Assembly (NCBI GenBank): GCA_017302875.1
Contig: JAFLCA010000001.1
Coordinates: 1 to 64,000, forward strand
Direction: 5' to 3'
Source of the DNA: Deltaproteobacteria bacterium
GTDB taxonomy: Bacteria > Bdellovibrionota_C > UBA2361 > JAFLCA01
DNA length: 64,000 nt
Shown here: positions 47,658 through 56,086 of the stretch, in pieces
How positions within the stretch are numbered: the stretch's first letter is position 1
Layout of the letters: every line of letters starts with the position of its first letter
Translations under genes and position numbers: made by a program
Notes under the pieces: model-generated
Told to the model about the DNA's origin: nothing
Databases searched by the model: none
What the model saw: only the letters and a program-made list of their open reading frames with translations

Positions 47658-48593
47658 ATGTCTTACGATTGCAACATCGATATCGCTGCATATGCAAATG
47701 CAATCGGTACGACGTACGAAACTTTGCCGGAAGTAAGCAAGAAAGTTCTAGCAAATATCAAAACGGGCTATCGCTTACTTTCGATTGAAGAACGTGATGC
47801 GCACATCATGGCGATTCTCAAGCGCCTTGAGGAGCCGCAAATCTCGCGTTCGACTGAGGAAAACTTGGCTATCTTCGAACGAGGCTGGTCTGAGAATTTA
47901 GCGCTTTGTAGAACGCAGGGCGTTTCTCTCGACAGTCTTCGTCCTAAGTATGTAAAGCCGAACTCAATCATGCGTTTTGCCGGTAAGTTCATTGTTCCGG
48001 AGAACCCGTTCCTATTTGATGACCTTTGCACGGCCACGTTAAATTCTCTGTTCACAAGATATTTTACGGATGCAGCGGCAGTGTATGAGTTTGGCTGCGG
48101 AACCGGACGCTATCTGTATATGCTTGGAAATTTACTTCCACGGCGAAAACTGGTCGGACTTGATTGGACTAAGGCATCAGGAGAGATCCTTAAGGTTATC
48201 GCCGAGCAAACGGGGTTGCCAATCGAAGGTGCCCGGTTTGATATGTTGAGTCCGGGAGATTCCGTAAAAGTAGATCCGGGAAGTGCGATTTACACTGTCG
48301 GTGCGATGGAGCAAATCGGGACTCGCTTCCAAGCTTTTCTGACCTACTTACTTGAGAGTCGTCCGGCCATCGTGGTTCACCACGAGCCTATTCTTGAGCT
48401 GTATGGCGAGCCAACACTTTATGATTACTTAGCTGCCTTCTATCACCGCAAAAGAAATTATCTGAATGGCTATCTGCCTGCACTTCAAGGTTTAGAACGT
48501 GAAAGGAAGATTGAAATTCTTGAAGTGCGACGCGGTGGCTATGGCGATCCGTTCAATGAAGGCAGTTCGATTATCGTTTGGCGCCCGCTGTAA
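47658..48593 (+). CDS. SAM-dependent methyltransferase-like protein
   Basis: 311 residues. Residues about 140-215 carry VYEFGCGTGRYLYMLGNLLP (SAM motif I) and KLVGLDWTKASGEILKVIAEQTGL, while IYTVGAMEQIG replaces the usual post-II acidic segment. The N-terminal 120 residues are helical and unfamiliar. The ATG at 47658 is preferred over an earlier GTG at 47652. It forms a two-gene plus-strand unit with the oxygenase-like gene. The methyl acceptor is unknown. Confidence 0.65.
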   Translation: MSYDCNIDIAAYANAIGTTYETLPEVSKKVLANIKTGYRLLSIEERDAHIMAILKRLEEPQISRSTEENLAIFERGWSENLALCRTQGVSLDSLRPKYVKPNSIMRFAGKFIVPENPFLFDDLCTATLNSLFTRYFTDAAAVYEFGCGTGRYLYMLGNLLPRRKLVGLDWTKASGEILKVIAEQTGLPIEGARFDMLSPGDSVKVDPGSAIYTVGAMEQIGTRFQAFLTYLLESRPAIVVHHEPILELYGEPTLYDYLAAFYHRKRNYLNGYLPALQGLERERKIEILEVRRGGYGDPFNEGSSIIVWRPL

Positions 48594-48688
48594 CGATCGA
48601 TCCTGAAAAATTTATATAAACTATGCGCGCCAGCGCGTGTCGGCGAAAAGCCTGAGCGATTCAGCGTAGTGTCGTCTCTCCATTGCCA

Positions 48689-50209
48689 CTAGATTGGCAG
48701 CGCATACTTACGTTTCAACTTAATCGAAGTCATCTCTTTCATATGCGTGACAACATCGTTGCCAAACTTCTTCCCCATCATGTCTAGATAGGCCGGGCTC
48801 GTGAAGTATTTATCAAATGCACGATCCCTAAACGTCAGTACCTGCCCTGCCGGAACTTTATCGGTCGGCAAATTATAGGTCTCAAAAGCGTGTTGCGAAT
48901 ATCCAATCCACCCCACCCCGTCTTTCTCGGGAAGCGGTAATCCCTTCTGCGTTGCCATCATGTGCAGCGGCGAACCTGGATACGCCATCGCGCAATAAAA
49001 GTTTGCGTATTCAGTGTTAAGATCAAGCGCTAGATCAAGCGTTTCTTGCATTGTTTCGATGGTGTCATCGGGCAATCCGAAAATATAATTTGCTCCGACG
49101 TTGATTCCGTGTTCGCGGATCTTATTGATGACCCCGCGAATTTCAACGTCACCAAAGCGCCCTTTCTCCACTCCGTCGCGAACGAACTTACTGCCGGATT
49201 CCACACCGATACCGAACCAGTTGAAGCCGGCCTTTTTCATTTTCTCAAGAAACTTGTCTTTGACGGTGTCGACACGGGCATAAGCCCAGATGTTCAAATC
49301 ATAGCCGCGCTCGATAATTAGATCCGAAAGTCCCAGCACGTGGCGTGGATTCAGCACAAACATCTCGTCGGCGATCTTGATATTTTTTACGCCGTACTTC
49401 GTAACAAGAATGTCGATCTCTTTAATGATATGCTCGGGGCTGAAGTACCGAATGCCGCTGCCGCCGAAGGGAGCATTGATACAGCAAAAGCTGCATTTAT
49501 AAGGGCAACCAAGGCTCGTGTACAGCGACGCGTACGGCTGACGTTCATGAATGTGATCCCAGCAGTGCCAATTGTGGGCGCGATAGCGATCCATCGGGAG
49601 TAAGTCCCAGGCCATACCCGGAAGATCGTTGTCGAGATCCTGGAACTTTGTCGCTACAGGGGTTGAGCGAGCTTTGCCATCTTCTTTGTACCAGAGTCCA
49701 GGAACTTTTGAAAAATCATTACTCTTAGCTTTGAGGGCTTGAACTACACCAAGCACGGTCAGAGGGCCCTCGCCTTGACATACAAAGTCTGTTGACTCTT
49801 CAAGCAGCGTCTTTTCTGGAAGCGCGCTCGAATGCGTGCCCATGAAGAGAGTTTTAATTTCCGGATAGGATTGTTTTAGGAGTCTGCAAACATCCCCTGC
49901 AGCTGGCATACACTGTGTCGAAGCAGAAGGCTGTTGTCCATACACCACGAAGACAGCCAACGTTGGATTGCGTTCCGCGATTTGTGTGACGGTCTCTTCG
50001 TAGCTGAGCATGAGCGCCTCAGCGTCTAGAATATCTACGGATATGCCATGTTTTCGGGCAAAGTTGGCTATCAGGCCACCCCAGATTGGCGGCTCGAATG
50101 CGACGAGGTCGTTCGCGAGACCTTGATAGACGCGCTCTTTGCCAGGCGCGTTGACGAGTAATAAATCAATGCGGTCTTTCTTAACCGAATTTGCTGAACC
50201 TTGCGCCAT
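48689..50209 (-). CDS. B12-binding-type radical SAM enzyme
   Basis: 506 residues. Residues 15-165 form a B12-binding-like Rossmann domain (IDLLLVNAPGKERVYQG, WGGLIANFARKHGISVDILD, QGEGPLTVLGVVQAL). Residues 225-420 are the radical SAM barrel with CPYKCSFC (Cys235, Cys239, Cys242) and FGIGVESGS. The C-terminal 90 residues are family-specific. Class B members methylate unactivated carbons or rearrange skeletons. It is the last gene of the 11-gene operon, ten bases after the E1-beta-like gene; AGGGAGC precedes its ATG. Confidence 0.8.
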   Translation of the reverse strand: MAQGSANSVKKDRIDLLLVNAPGKERVYQGLANDLVAFEPPIWGGLIANFARKHGISVDILDAEALMLSYEETVTQIAERNPTLAVFVVYGQQPSASTQCMPAAGDVCRLLKQSYPEIKTLFMGTHSSALPEKTLLEESTDFVCQGEGPLTVLGVVQALKAKSNDFSKVPGLWYKEDGKARSTPVATKFQDLDNDLPGMAWDLLPMDRYRAHNWHCWDHIHERQPYASLYTSLGCPYKCSFCCINAPFGGSGIRYFSPEHIIKEIDILVTKYGVKNIKIADEMFVLNPRHVLGLSDLIIERGYDLNIWAYARVDTVKDKFLEKMKKAGFNWFGIGVESGSKFVRDGVEKGRFGDVEIRGVINKIREHGINVGANYIFGLPDDTIETMQETLDLALDLNTEYANFYCAMAYPGSPLHMMATQKGLPLPEKDGVGWIGYSQHAFETYNLPTDKVPAGQVLTFRDRAFDKYFTSPAYLDMMGKKFGNDVVTHMKEMTSIKLKRKYALPI

Positions 50210-50218
50210 AATTGCTCC

Positions 50219-51133
50219 CTAAGTATGAACCTTGCTTTGCACCAGATCACGAATTCGCTGCGTTATTTTTTGCGCAGACGGTGTGATATTCTCCAAATTT
50301 GTAGCAACTCCACAAACTTTGTCTTCTAGCCCTAACGCGTGAACAGGAACTCCACTCGCATGCATAAGTTCATACGCAATGGATCGTGAGGCGCCTGCAA
50401 TTTCGAAGTCGGAATCGATGATCAGGCCTAACTTGGTGCGCTTAAGGCTGGCGATAACGGCTTCAGAAATCTCAAATGGTTTAAGCCAAACAACATGAAA
50501 GATATCGGGTTTAATGCCTTGTTCCCGCAAAGCTTTAGATGCTTCAAGCAGATTCAAACGACCCGCTGAAATAGCGAGTACGGTGATATGCGCGTCAGGT
50601 GAAATTTCATTAGTCATTTCGTCGCTTAAGGTGAAGCTACGACGGTGTTCGCTGACATATATGGGGTCGTCGTGAGCCATAAAATGACTCCACACTTGAC
50701 GATATTCCCCCGGGGTCATGGGAGCCGCAACGGGTAGCCCCGGCGGGTGCATAAATATACTGTGCAGGCATGAAGAAGCGGTATGACCTACCCCATTTCC
50801 TTCCATTCCGATGGAGCGGACAAACACGGGTACTGGCCTGCCCCAAACTTGCTTAGAGCGTGCTGCGTAATTGACGATAGAGCTGGCGTTGTACCACATG
50901 AATCCTTGGTAGCGAACGACGAAAATCGGACGACGTCCCATCAGAGCTACACCGCATGCGAAAGCCGGTCCAGCGACATCGGTCATTGGAATTTCCACCA
51001 ATCCTTCGCAGTCAGGAACGGTTCCGCCGATCCAACCCACAGCCGTGACACACTGGCCGAGCAAAAGCCCGTTGCCTTGGGTGAGGTGATCTCTCGTGAT
51101 CTCCTTTATAGTTTCTGCAGTTGTTTTTCCCAT
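50219..51133 (-). CDS. ThDP enzyme E1-beta-like subunit
   Basis: 304 residues, with the pyrimidine-binding and C-terminal transketolase domains of 2-oxoacid dehydrogenase E1 beta subunits (LLLGQCVTAVGW, CGVALMGRRPIFVVRYQGF, HSIFMHPPGLPVAAPMTPGEY, KPDIFHVVWLKPF). The glutamate that activates ThDP in nearly all relatives (ITE/ISE) aligns with Asp52 in IPMTDVAGPAF. No E2 or E3 gene is near, so the complex likely acts as a decarboxylase or carboligase rather than a dehydrogenase. It overlaps the alpha gene by 28 bases. Confidence 0.75.
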   Translation of the reverse strand: MGKTTAETIKEITRDHLTQGNGLLLGQCVTAVGWIGGTVPDCEGLVEIPMTDVAGPAFACGVALMGRRPIFVVRYQGFMWYNASSIVNYAARSKQVWGRPVPVFVRSIGMEGNGVGHTASSCLHSIFMHPPGLPVAAPMTPGEYRQVWSHFMAHDDPIYVSEHRRSFTLSDEMTNEISPDAHITVLAISAGRLNLLEASKALREQGIKPDIFHVVWLKPFEISEAVIASLKRTKLGLIIDSDFEIAGASRSIAYELMHASGVPVHALGLEDKVCGVATNLENITPSAQKITQRIRDLVQSKVHT

Positions 51134-51999
51134 AGCTTGTGAGCTTTTGTCTTATTTTCGTTTTCAATTTTGGCCATCTGATCCGCGAGGCCAAGCTTAT
51201 TGAGTTCGGCAAGCGTCAATTCATATCGATCCCACTCAGGTGGTCCGTCGGTTCCCGTGCCGGCATGCCAGAGCACTCGAACCGAGCGAATATTGATAAA
51301 GCCCGGCAAGGCTTTGCTCATACGTTGTGCATGGTGCGCTACCACCCATGGATTGTCAGCGATGTCGACAGCGTCCATTCCCATTGATGCAGCGACATCA
51401 ACGGGGGACCAACTGCGGCGTGTCTCTACTTTCGTAAGTATGCTGAGATCGTTGTCTTCGCAAATAAAGAGGACGGGATATTTTTGGGTCGCAGCAAATC
51501 CCAGTGAAGGGTAGATATAATCTTCTTCAACGGAAGCATCACCGCAAACCGTCATGCAAGGCTTTCCAGTTGCTAAAGCAGCGCCAACGGCAATTGGCAC
51601 TTGCTCTCCCATTAATCCGCTATGCCCATAAAGCTCAATACCCTTCCCTTGAATGGCGTTTGAGCCGGACATGCCTCCTGAGCATCCGGTGGGGAGTCCA
51701 AGAATCTCATCTCGCAATTCTCCGGGATCTCCTCCGAACGACAGATAGAAAGAGTGACCACGATGTTGCGCGAAAACTTTGAACTCCGAAGCCACTATCG
51801 AAAGGGCCGCAGCATTGAATTCAGTGCCCAAAGATAAATAAATGGGAATGGTTATGAGTTTTTTCTCGCAAGCTTCTTTTACCTTCAATTCGAAATGGCG
51901 TGAAAAATTAGCGCGACGGAAAAGCTCCAGCGCAAAATCTTTCCCGAATTTTTCAGGCAACCCGGGAATATGGCCTAATGTAGCTGAGCGACGTTCCAT
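51106..51999 (-). CDS. ThDP enzyme E1-alpha-like subunit
   Basis: 297 residues. GHSFYLSFGGDPGELRDEILG, GSNAIQGKGIELYGHSGLMGEQVPIAVGAALATG and VCGDASVEEDYIYPSLGFAATQKYPVLFICEDND correspond to the E1-alpha fold. The ThDP/metal motif reads Gly153-Asp154 ... Asn183, followed by Asp instead of a second Asn. Partner of the beta subunit encoded directly downstream. In a sugar operon, such a split ThDP enzyme could add a two-carbon branch to a keto-sugar, as YerE does in yersiniose synthesis, or decarboxylate a precursor; this is inference. Confidence 0.75.
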   Translation of the reverse strand: MERRSATLGHIPGLPEKFGKDFALELFRRANFSRHFELKVKEACEKKLITIPIYLSLGTEFNAAALSIVASEFKVFAQHRGHSFYLSFGGDPGELRDEILGLPTGCSGGMSGSNAIQGKGIELYGHSGLMGEQVPIAVGAALATGKPCMTVCGDASVEEDYIYPSLGFAATQKYPVLFICEDNDLSILTKVETRRSWSPVDVAASMGMDAVDIADNPWVVAHHAQRMSKALPGFINIRSVRVLWHAGTGTDGPPEWDRYELTLAELNKLGLADQMAKIENENKTKAHKLWEKQLQKL

Positions 52000-52003
52000 G
52001 AAC

Positions 52004-52639
52004 TCACTTAATTATATCGAGTACTTCTCTTATCTTCTGGATAACACGATCGGCTGCTTCTAGGTAGCTTGCATCGACGGTAGAAGTAACGCCAATACAG
52101 TACATCCCTGCGGCTTTCGCAGCTTGGACCCCAAGCGGCGCGTTCTCTATTACAACGCAATCTGAAGCGGAAACTTCAAGTTTCCGAGCTGCACACAAAT
52201 AAGGCTCAGGGTTGGGCTTACCACTGCCGTAGTCGTCACTTGTTACAAGGGTATCGAATGTACTTAGGAAAGGGGTGGTTCGCTCATTGATAGCGCGCTC
52301 TCTTCGCGCGCCTGTTACAAGACCGACTTTCATCCCGCGCTGCTTGAGTGAAGCGACAACGACTTGTGCGTCGGGGTAGAATGCGAAGGAATTATGAGCA
52401 GCATAATAGCGATCTTTTTCGATAGCTATTCCTTCAGCCAGTCCGACGTCCCTGCCATGTCTTCGTAGAAGGTGTTGGGCAAGGTCAATGGTTCGCTTTC
52501 CTTCCAGCATGAAGTATTCGTGCTGGTCAAGGTTGATTTCAACTGCCGCTAGCGCATGTTGCCAGGCGTGAAAGTTATCGTGCATGGTGTCCCCGATAAC
52601 ACCATCAAAGTCAAAAAGAGCCGCACGAAATGAGGTCAT
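52004..52639 (-). CDS. HAD-superfamily phosphatase/phosphoglucomutase-like
   Basis: 211 residues, HAD subfamily IA. Motif I is FDFDGVIGDT with the nucleophile Asp and the second Asp two residues on; motif II is VTGAR; motifs III/IV are GSGKPNPEPY and VIENAPLGVQAAKAAGM. The cap domain (residues 17-85) is the helical type of beta-phosphoglucomutase and sugar phosphatases. It lies within the operon, overlapping the enolase-like gene by four bases and ending four bases before the E1-alpha gene. A sugar-phosphate substrate is likely. Confidence 0.8.
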   Translation of the reverse strand: MTSFRAALFDFDGVIGDTMHDNFHAWQHALAAVEINLDQHEYFMLEGKRTIDLAQHLLRRHGRDVGLAEGIAIEKDRYYAAHNSFAFYPDAQVVVASLKQRGMKVGLVTGARRERAINERTTPFLSTFDTLVTSDDYGSGKPNPEPYLCAARKLEVSASDCVVIENAPLGVQAAKAAGMYCIGVTSTVDASYLEAADRVIQKIREVLDIIK

Positions 52640-53739
52640 GAAACGGCATACCTTTTGACGATATCAGGTGATAAATGGACACCCAGGCCAGGAGTATGGG
52701 GAACGCACACTGTTCCATCTTTAATCTTAAGCGGCTCCACAAAGAACTCGTGATAGATCGCGTTCTCTGATGTGTCGAATTCGAGGAGATTCGTATTGGG
52801 TGTGGCGGCCATCAAATGCATAGTTGCGGCCAGCAATACTCCCGAAGAAAAATTATGCGGCGATACTTCGACGCCGTACGCTTCAGCAAGAGCGCAGATA
52901 TTCTTGGTTTCTTGAAGCCCGCCTGCTCGACCGATATCCGGCATAGCAAAATCAAGTGCGCCTTGCTCGAATAGGTTACGAAAGCCGTACGTGCGGAAAA
53001 TATTCTCACCGCCAGCGATTGGAATCGAAGATTTCGCTCGTAATTCGGAGCAGCGCCGTACCTGTTGCGGGTGGAGCGGCTCTTCAAGCCAATATAAATC
53101 AAACTCGTTCCATAATTTCGTAGCTGAAAGTGCCTCGCTAAATTGATAACCAGCATTGAGATCAATCATTAGACGATCTTTGCTATCAAGCGTGTTTCGC
53201 AATGCTTCCACACGTCGCAAGTCTTCGCGTGCGTCGCGAAAGCCAATGTGCGCTTTGATGCTGTGAATTCCTTGGTCCATGATACGTTTAGCGCTTTGGG
53301 ACATTCTCTTCGGATCTTCTTCCCAGTATACGTCACTAGCATAAAGCTCAAGCTTCTCGCGATGCAGACCGCCGAGTAATTGATACACGGGGCAATTTAG
53401 CGCCTTTCCTTTGATATCCCAACAAGCCATCTCAATGGCGCTTGCCGCGCATATCGCTGAGCCTTCACATTCAAAGTAGACCTGGGAATCGAGCAGTTTT
53501 TGACGGAGGGTCTCGATTGCCAAGGGATTCATACCGATGGCGAGTTGGTTCATCCTCTCCTCAAGAATTCCCTTGATGTAGCGTGCATTTCCAATCCCCT
53601 CGCCCAGGCCAGTGATACCGCTGTCGGTTTCGACTTGTACGATGACGTGGTTTCGGACTGTGAATCCACCACGCGAGATGCACATTGAAGAGGAAAGCTT
53701 TTTCTCGAGAATGAATACTTCAATTTTTACAATCTTCAT
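52636..53739 (-). CDS. Enolase-superfamily sugar acid dehydratase-like enzyme
   Basis: 367 residues with the N-terminal capping domain and (beta/alpha)7 barrel of the mandelate racemase subgroup. Metal ligands are Asp193 (MIDLNAGY), Glu219 (WLEEPL) and Glu245 (AGGEN). The Asp268/His295 dyad (MPDIGRAGG, VSPHNF) is intact. The second-strand K-x-K motif is instead Lys162-Ala-His164. Such enzymes abstract the alpha proton of a sugar acid and usually dehydrate it. The presence of this enzyme beside a ThDP enzyme in a sugar operon implies a carboxylated intermediate. GGAAAG precedes the ATG. Confidence 0.8.
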   Translation of the reverse strand: MKIVKIEVFILEKKLSSSMCISRGGFTVRNHVIVQVETDSGITGLGEGIGNARYIKGILEERMNQLAIGMNPLAIETLRQKLLDSQVYFECEGSAICAASAIEMACWDIKGKALNCPVYQLLGGLHREKLELYASDVYWEEDPKRMSQSAKRIMDQGIHSIKAHIGFRDAREDLRRVEALRNTLDSKDRLMIDLNAGYQFSEALSATKLWNEFDLYWLEEPLHPQQVRRCSELRAKSSIPIAGGENIFRTYGFRNLFEQGALDFAMPDIGRAGGLQETKNICALAEAYGVEVSPHNFSSGVLLAATMHLMAATPNTNLLEFDTSENAIYHEFFVEPLKIKDGTVCVPHTPGLGVHLSPDIVKRYAVS

Positions 53740-53762
53740 TGAGACTTTCCATAAATTTCTGG

Positions 53763-54524
53763 TTAGCGCGGTCGAGCACGTAGGAACAGTGCGGGTTCTG
53801 GTATTGAAAGTTTTTCAAATGTCGTCAGGAAGGCGCCCTCTGTAGCATCTCCCACGTCAATAACGACGTTGCCTTGCGCTTCGCAAATGCGACCACTGCA
53901 GGAGACTAAAACCTCGTCGCGCGACATGGAAAAGAACGAGCCTGGGTCAGATTGTGGAGGACAACTTAAAAGCGAGAGTTCGTACTTGGAGGTGCTGTGA
54001 GCCCCTTCACGCGCGTCTTCATCGAATGCGAAGTATCCATAGCGCTCCAAGCCATCGACTTTCATCTCCGACATGCCCTCATATCCAGCGCTTTCGCGAC
54101 CATATTGGTCATTTAAGCGCACAAGGTCTGTTTTGTTCGGAGGAGTTTCTATCTCTATGATGTCAGCGCCTGAAGAAGAAAGACATTGTGTCGAGTGAAA
54201 GACACCCTTCTCGATAACGACCGAATCAATCCCGTTTAGGTAGTTACGATTGTAGAATGTGTTGCAGAGCGCCTGGCCTGAAAGCACGATCAGGGCGGTC
54301 TTTTTGGTGGGGTGACAGTGCATTGAAGTCGAGTGCCCCTTCTTGATGTGCAGGAACCAAACCGCGACCTCGTTGTTCTGATACACAAGAAACTCGTAGC
54401 CCCAGGGTTTTACGACGACTCTATTCTTGTAGCTCTGCGGCTGCGGTAGGGCTGTCCGAGCCGAGAAATCCCTCAGCCGCTCCAGGCTCGCGGTATCTCG
54501 CTCCGATATTCTAATCAGTCTCAT
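53763..54524 (-). CDS. Cupin-domain protein (sugar isomerase/epimerase-like)
   Basis: 253 residues. Residues about 40-120 form a single cupin: VVVKPWGYEFLVYQNN, then GHSTSMHCHPTKKTALIVLSG with His-x-His metal ligands, resembling type II mannose-6-phosphate isomerase cupins. The remaining part has a second, weaker beta domain. The ATG at 54524 avoids overlap with the upstream gene; a GTG at 54542 is the alternative. It is followed 23 bases later by the enolase-like gene. It may isomerise or epimerise the sugar, but a binding role cannot be excluded. Confidence 0.65.
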   Translation of the reverse strand: MRLIRISERDTASLERLRDFSARTALPQPQSYKNRVVVKPWGYEFLVYQNNEVAVWFLHIKKGHSTSMHCHPTKKTALIVLSGQALCNTFYNRNYLNGIDSVVIEKGVFHSTQCLSSSGADIIEIETPPNKTDLVRLNDQYGRESAGYEGMSEMKVDGLERYGYFAFDEDAREGAHSTSKYELSLLSCPPQSDPGSFFSMSRDEVLVSCSGRICEAQGNVVIDVGDATEGAFLTTFEKLSIPEPALFLRARPR

Positions 54525-54532
54525 AGAGCCTG

Positions 54533-55471
54533 TTACGCCCACTGCTGAGGGGCACGCAAATAATCCTCATACGCCAGCGCGATGCCTTTTCTGAAGTCTG
54601 TCCGCGGTTTCCATCCCATGCCGGAAATCTTCGAGATATCTTGCAGTTTCATCAACACCCCATCAGGCTTTGAGGCATCAAATTCTAAATCACCTTGATA
54701 TCCAACGACTTCACGGATTGTTTCAGCAACTTCGCGCACGGTCATATCTGCGCCGGAACCAACATTGATGGGTTCGGCGCTTGAGTAGTTCTTCATCAAG
54801 AATATGGCAGCGTCGGCTAAGTCGTCGGCGAATAAGAAATCACGCGAAGGTCGTCCGCTGCCCCAAACGCTGACCTTTGGCGCATGTGCGGCTTTGGCCT
54901 CATGGAAGCGCGCAATCAGGGCTGGGATGATGAGACAATTCAGCGGAGTATAATCTTGCTGGAGCCCATACAAGTTCGTGGGGATAATCGTGATGAAGTC
55001 ACAGCCATACTGCCGATAATAGGATTCGCACATCTTCATGCCGGCAAGCTTCGCAATCGCAAAAGGCTCATTGGTTGGCTCAAGCGGACCACTCAGCAAG
55101 GCGTCTTCGCGCATCGGCTGCGCGCAAAGTTTTGGATACATGCATGAGCAACCGAAGAAGATCAGCTTTCGCGTTTCACTCAAGAACGCTTGGTGAATAA
55201 CATTGCTTTGAAGAATGAGGTTCTCGTATAGGAAGTCCGCACGATAGGTGTCGTTGGCGTAAACGCCACCCGTTCGTCCGGCTGATAAGAAAACGTATTC
55301 CGGGCGTTGCGTTTCGAAGAAAGTTCGAACGGCATGCGGGCACATAAGATCGAGCTCGGCACGCCCTCTCGTCACAATATTAGTGTAGCCTTGAGCTTTG
55401 AGTTGTCGCACCAATGCGGAACCGACAAGACCGCCGTGACCAGCGACAAATATTTTCCGTGATAGCTCCAT
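54533..55471 (-). CDS. GDP-L-fucose synthase homologue lacking catalytic residues
   Basis: 312 residues, full length for the Fcl/GMER family and clearly related throughout (FVAGHGGLVGSALVRQL, EPTNEPFAIAKLAGMKMCES, VWGSGRPSRDFLFADDLADA, FDASKPDGVLMKL). Compared from memory with E. coli Fcl, Ser107 is Cys108, Tyr136 is Phe137 and His179 is Leu180, whereas Cys109 (Cys110), Lys140 (Lys141) and Arg187 (Arg188) are kept. The reductase triad and one epimerisation residue are thus missing, while cofactor and GDP-sugar binding look intact. It may be an epimerase only, a different enzyme, or a non-catalytic binding protein. It starts directly at the stop of the DJ-1 gene. Confidence 0.8.
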   Translation of the reverse strand: MELSRKIFVAGHGGLVGSALVRQLKAQGYTNIVTRGRAELDLMCPHAVRTFFETQRPEYVFLSAGRTGGVYANDTYRADFLYENLILQSNVIHQAFLSETRKLIFFGCSCMYPKLCAQPMREDALLSGPLEPTNEPFAIAKLAGMKMCESYYRQYGCDFITIIPTNLYGLQQDYTPLNCLIIPALIARFHEAKAAHAPKVSVWGSGRPSRDFLFADDLADAAIFLMKNYSSAEPINVGSGADMTVREVAETIREVVGYQGDLEFDASKPDGVLMKLQDISKISGMGWKPRTDFRKGIALAYEDYLRAPQQWA

Positions 55472-55999
55472 TTATCGTGAACTCGCAGGCTCTAAAAATT
55501 CGACTACTGCACGCATAAAGTCGTGATTGTTATGGTAGTGCGGCGAAGTGATGATATTGCCGTCGATGACGACAGGAACTTTGTGTTGATAGTCGGCCCC
55601 GGAATTTCGCAAATCCGCCTCGATGCTCCAGAAGGCGGTCATCTTGCGTCCTTTGGTAATTCCAGCTGAGATTAACACCCACGGCCCGTGACAGATGGCA
55701 GCTACCAGTTTCTTTTGTTGATCCATCTGACGAAGGAACTCAAGCACCTCGGGTAGAAGGCGAACTCTATCGGGAGCCTCGAACCCGCCGGGAACAATCA
55801 CCGCATCGAATTGGGCGGCATCAAGGCCAGTAGTTGCCATGGTAGCCTTGGCGGGATTGCCATACTTTCCATAGACAATGACGCCATCTTTTGTTGCGAT
55901 TTCTACGTGGCACCCGGCTTCAAGAAGACGGTAGTAAGGATAGATAAATTCTTCGTCTTGAAATCCAGGCCCGGTAATAATTACGACGCGCTTGCCCAT
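55472..55999 (-). CDS. DJ-1/PfpI-family protein
   Basis: 175 residues, class I glutamine amidotransferase-like fold. The nucleophile elbow is AAICHGPWVLISAG, Cys103 followed by His104, with the acidic DEE (15-17) near the N-terminus, as in PfpI/YhbO. Known roles are protein or nucleotide deglycation, chaperone or hydrolase activity. It is unusual inside a sugar operon. CAGGAG seven bases upstream of the ATG is the strongest ribosome site in the operon, after an 87-base gap from hddA, so this may begin a highly translated section. Confidence 0.85.
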   Translation of the reverse strand: MGKRVVIITGPGFQDEEFIYPYYRLLEAGCHVEIATKDGVIVYGKYGNPAKATMATTGLDAAQFDAVIVPGGFEAPDRVRLLPEVLEFLRQMDQQKKLVAAICHGPWVLISAGITKGRKMTAFWSIEADLRNSGADYQHKVPVVIDGNIITSPHYHNNHDFMRAVVEFLEPASSR

Positions 56000-56086
56000 A
56001 TGAGACTCCTGAAATGAACTGCTAGAAGGCTACAAAACTGTACCAGGAGCACATACCCTTATCCCAGTAGTCATTTTTGAGCCCGC

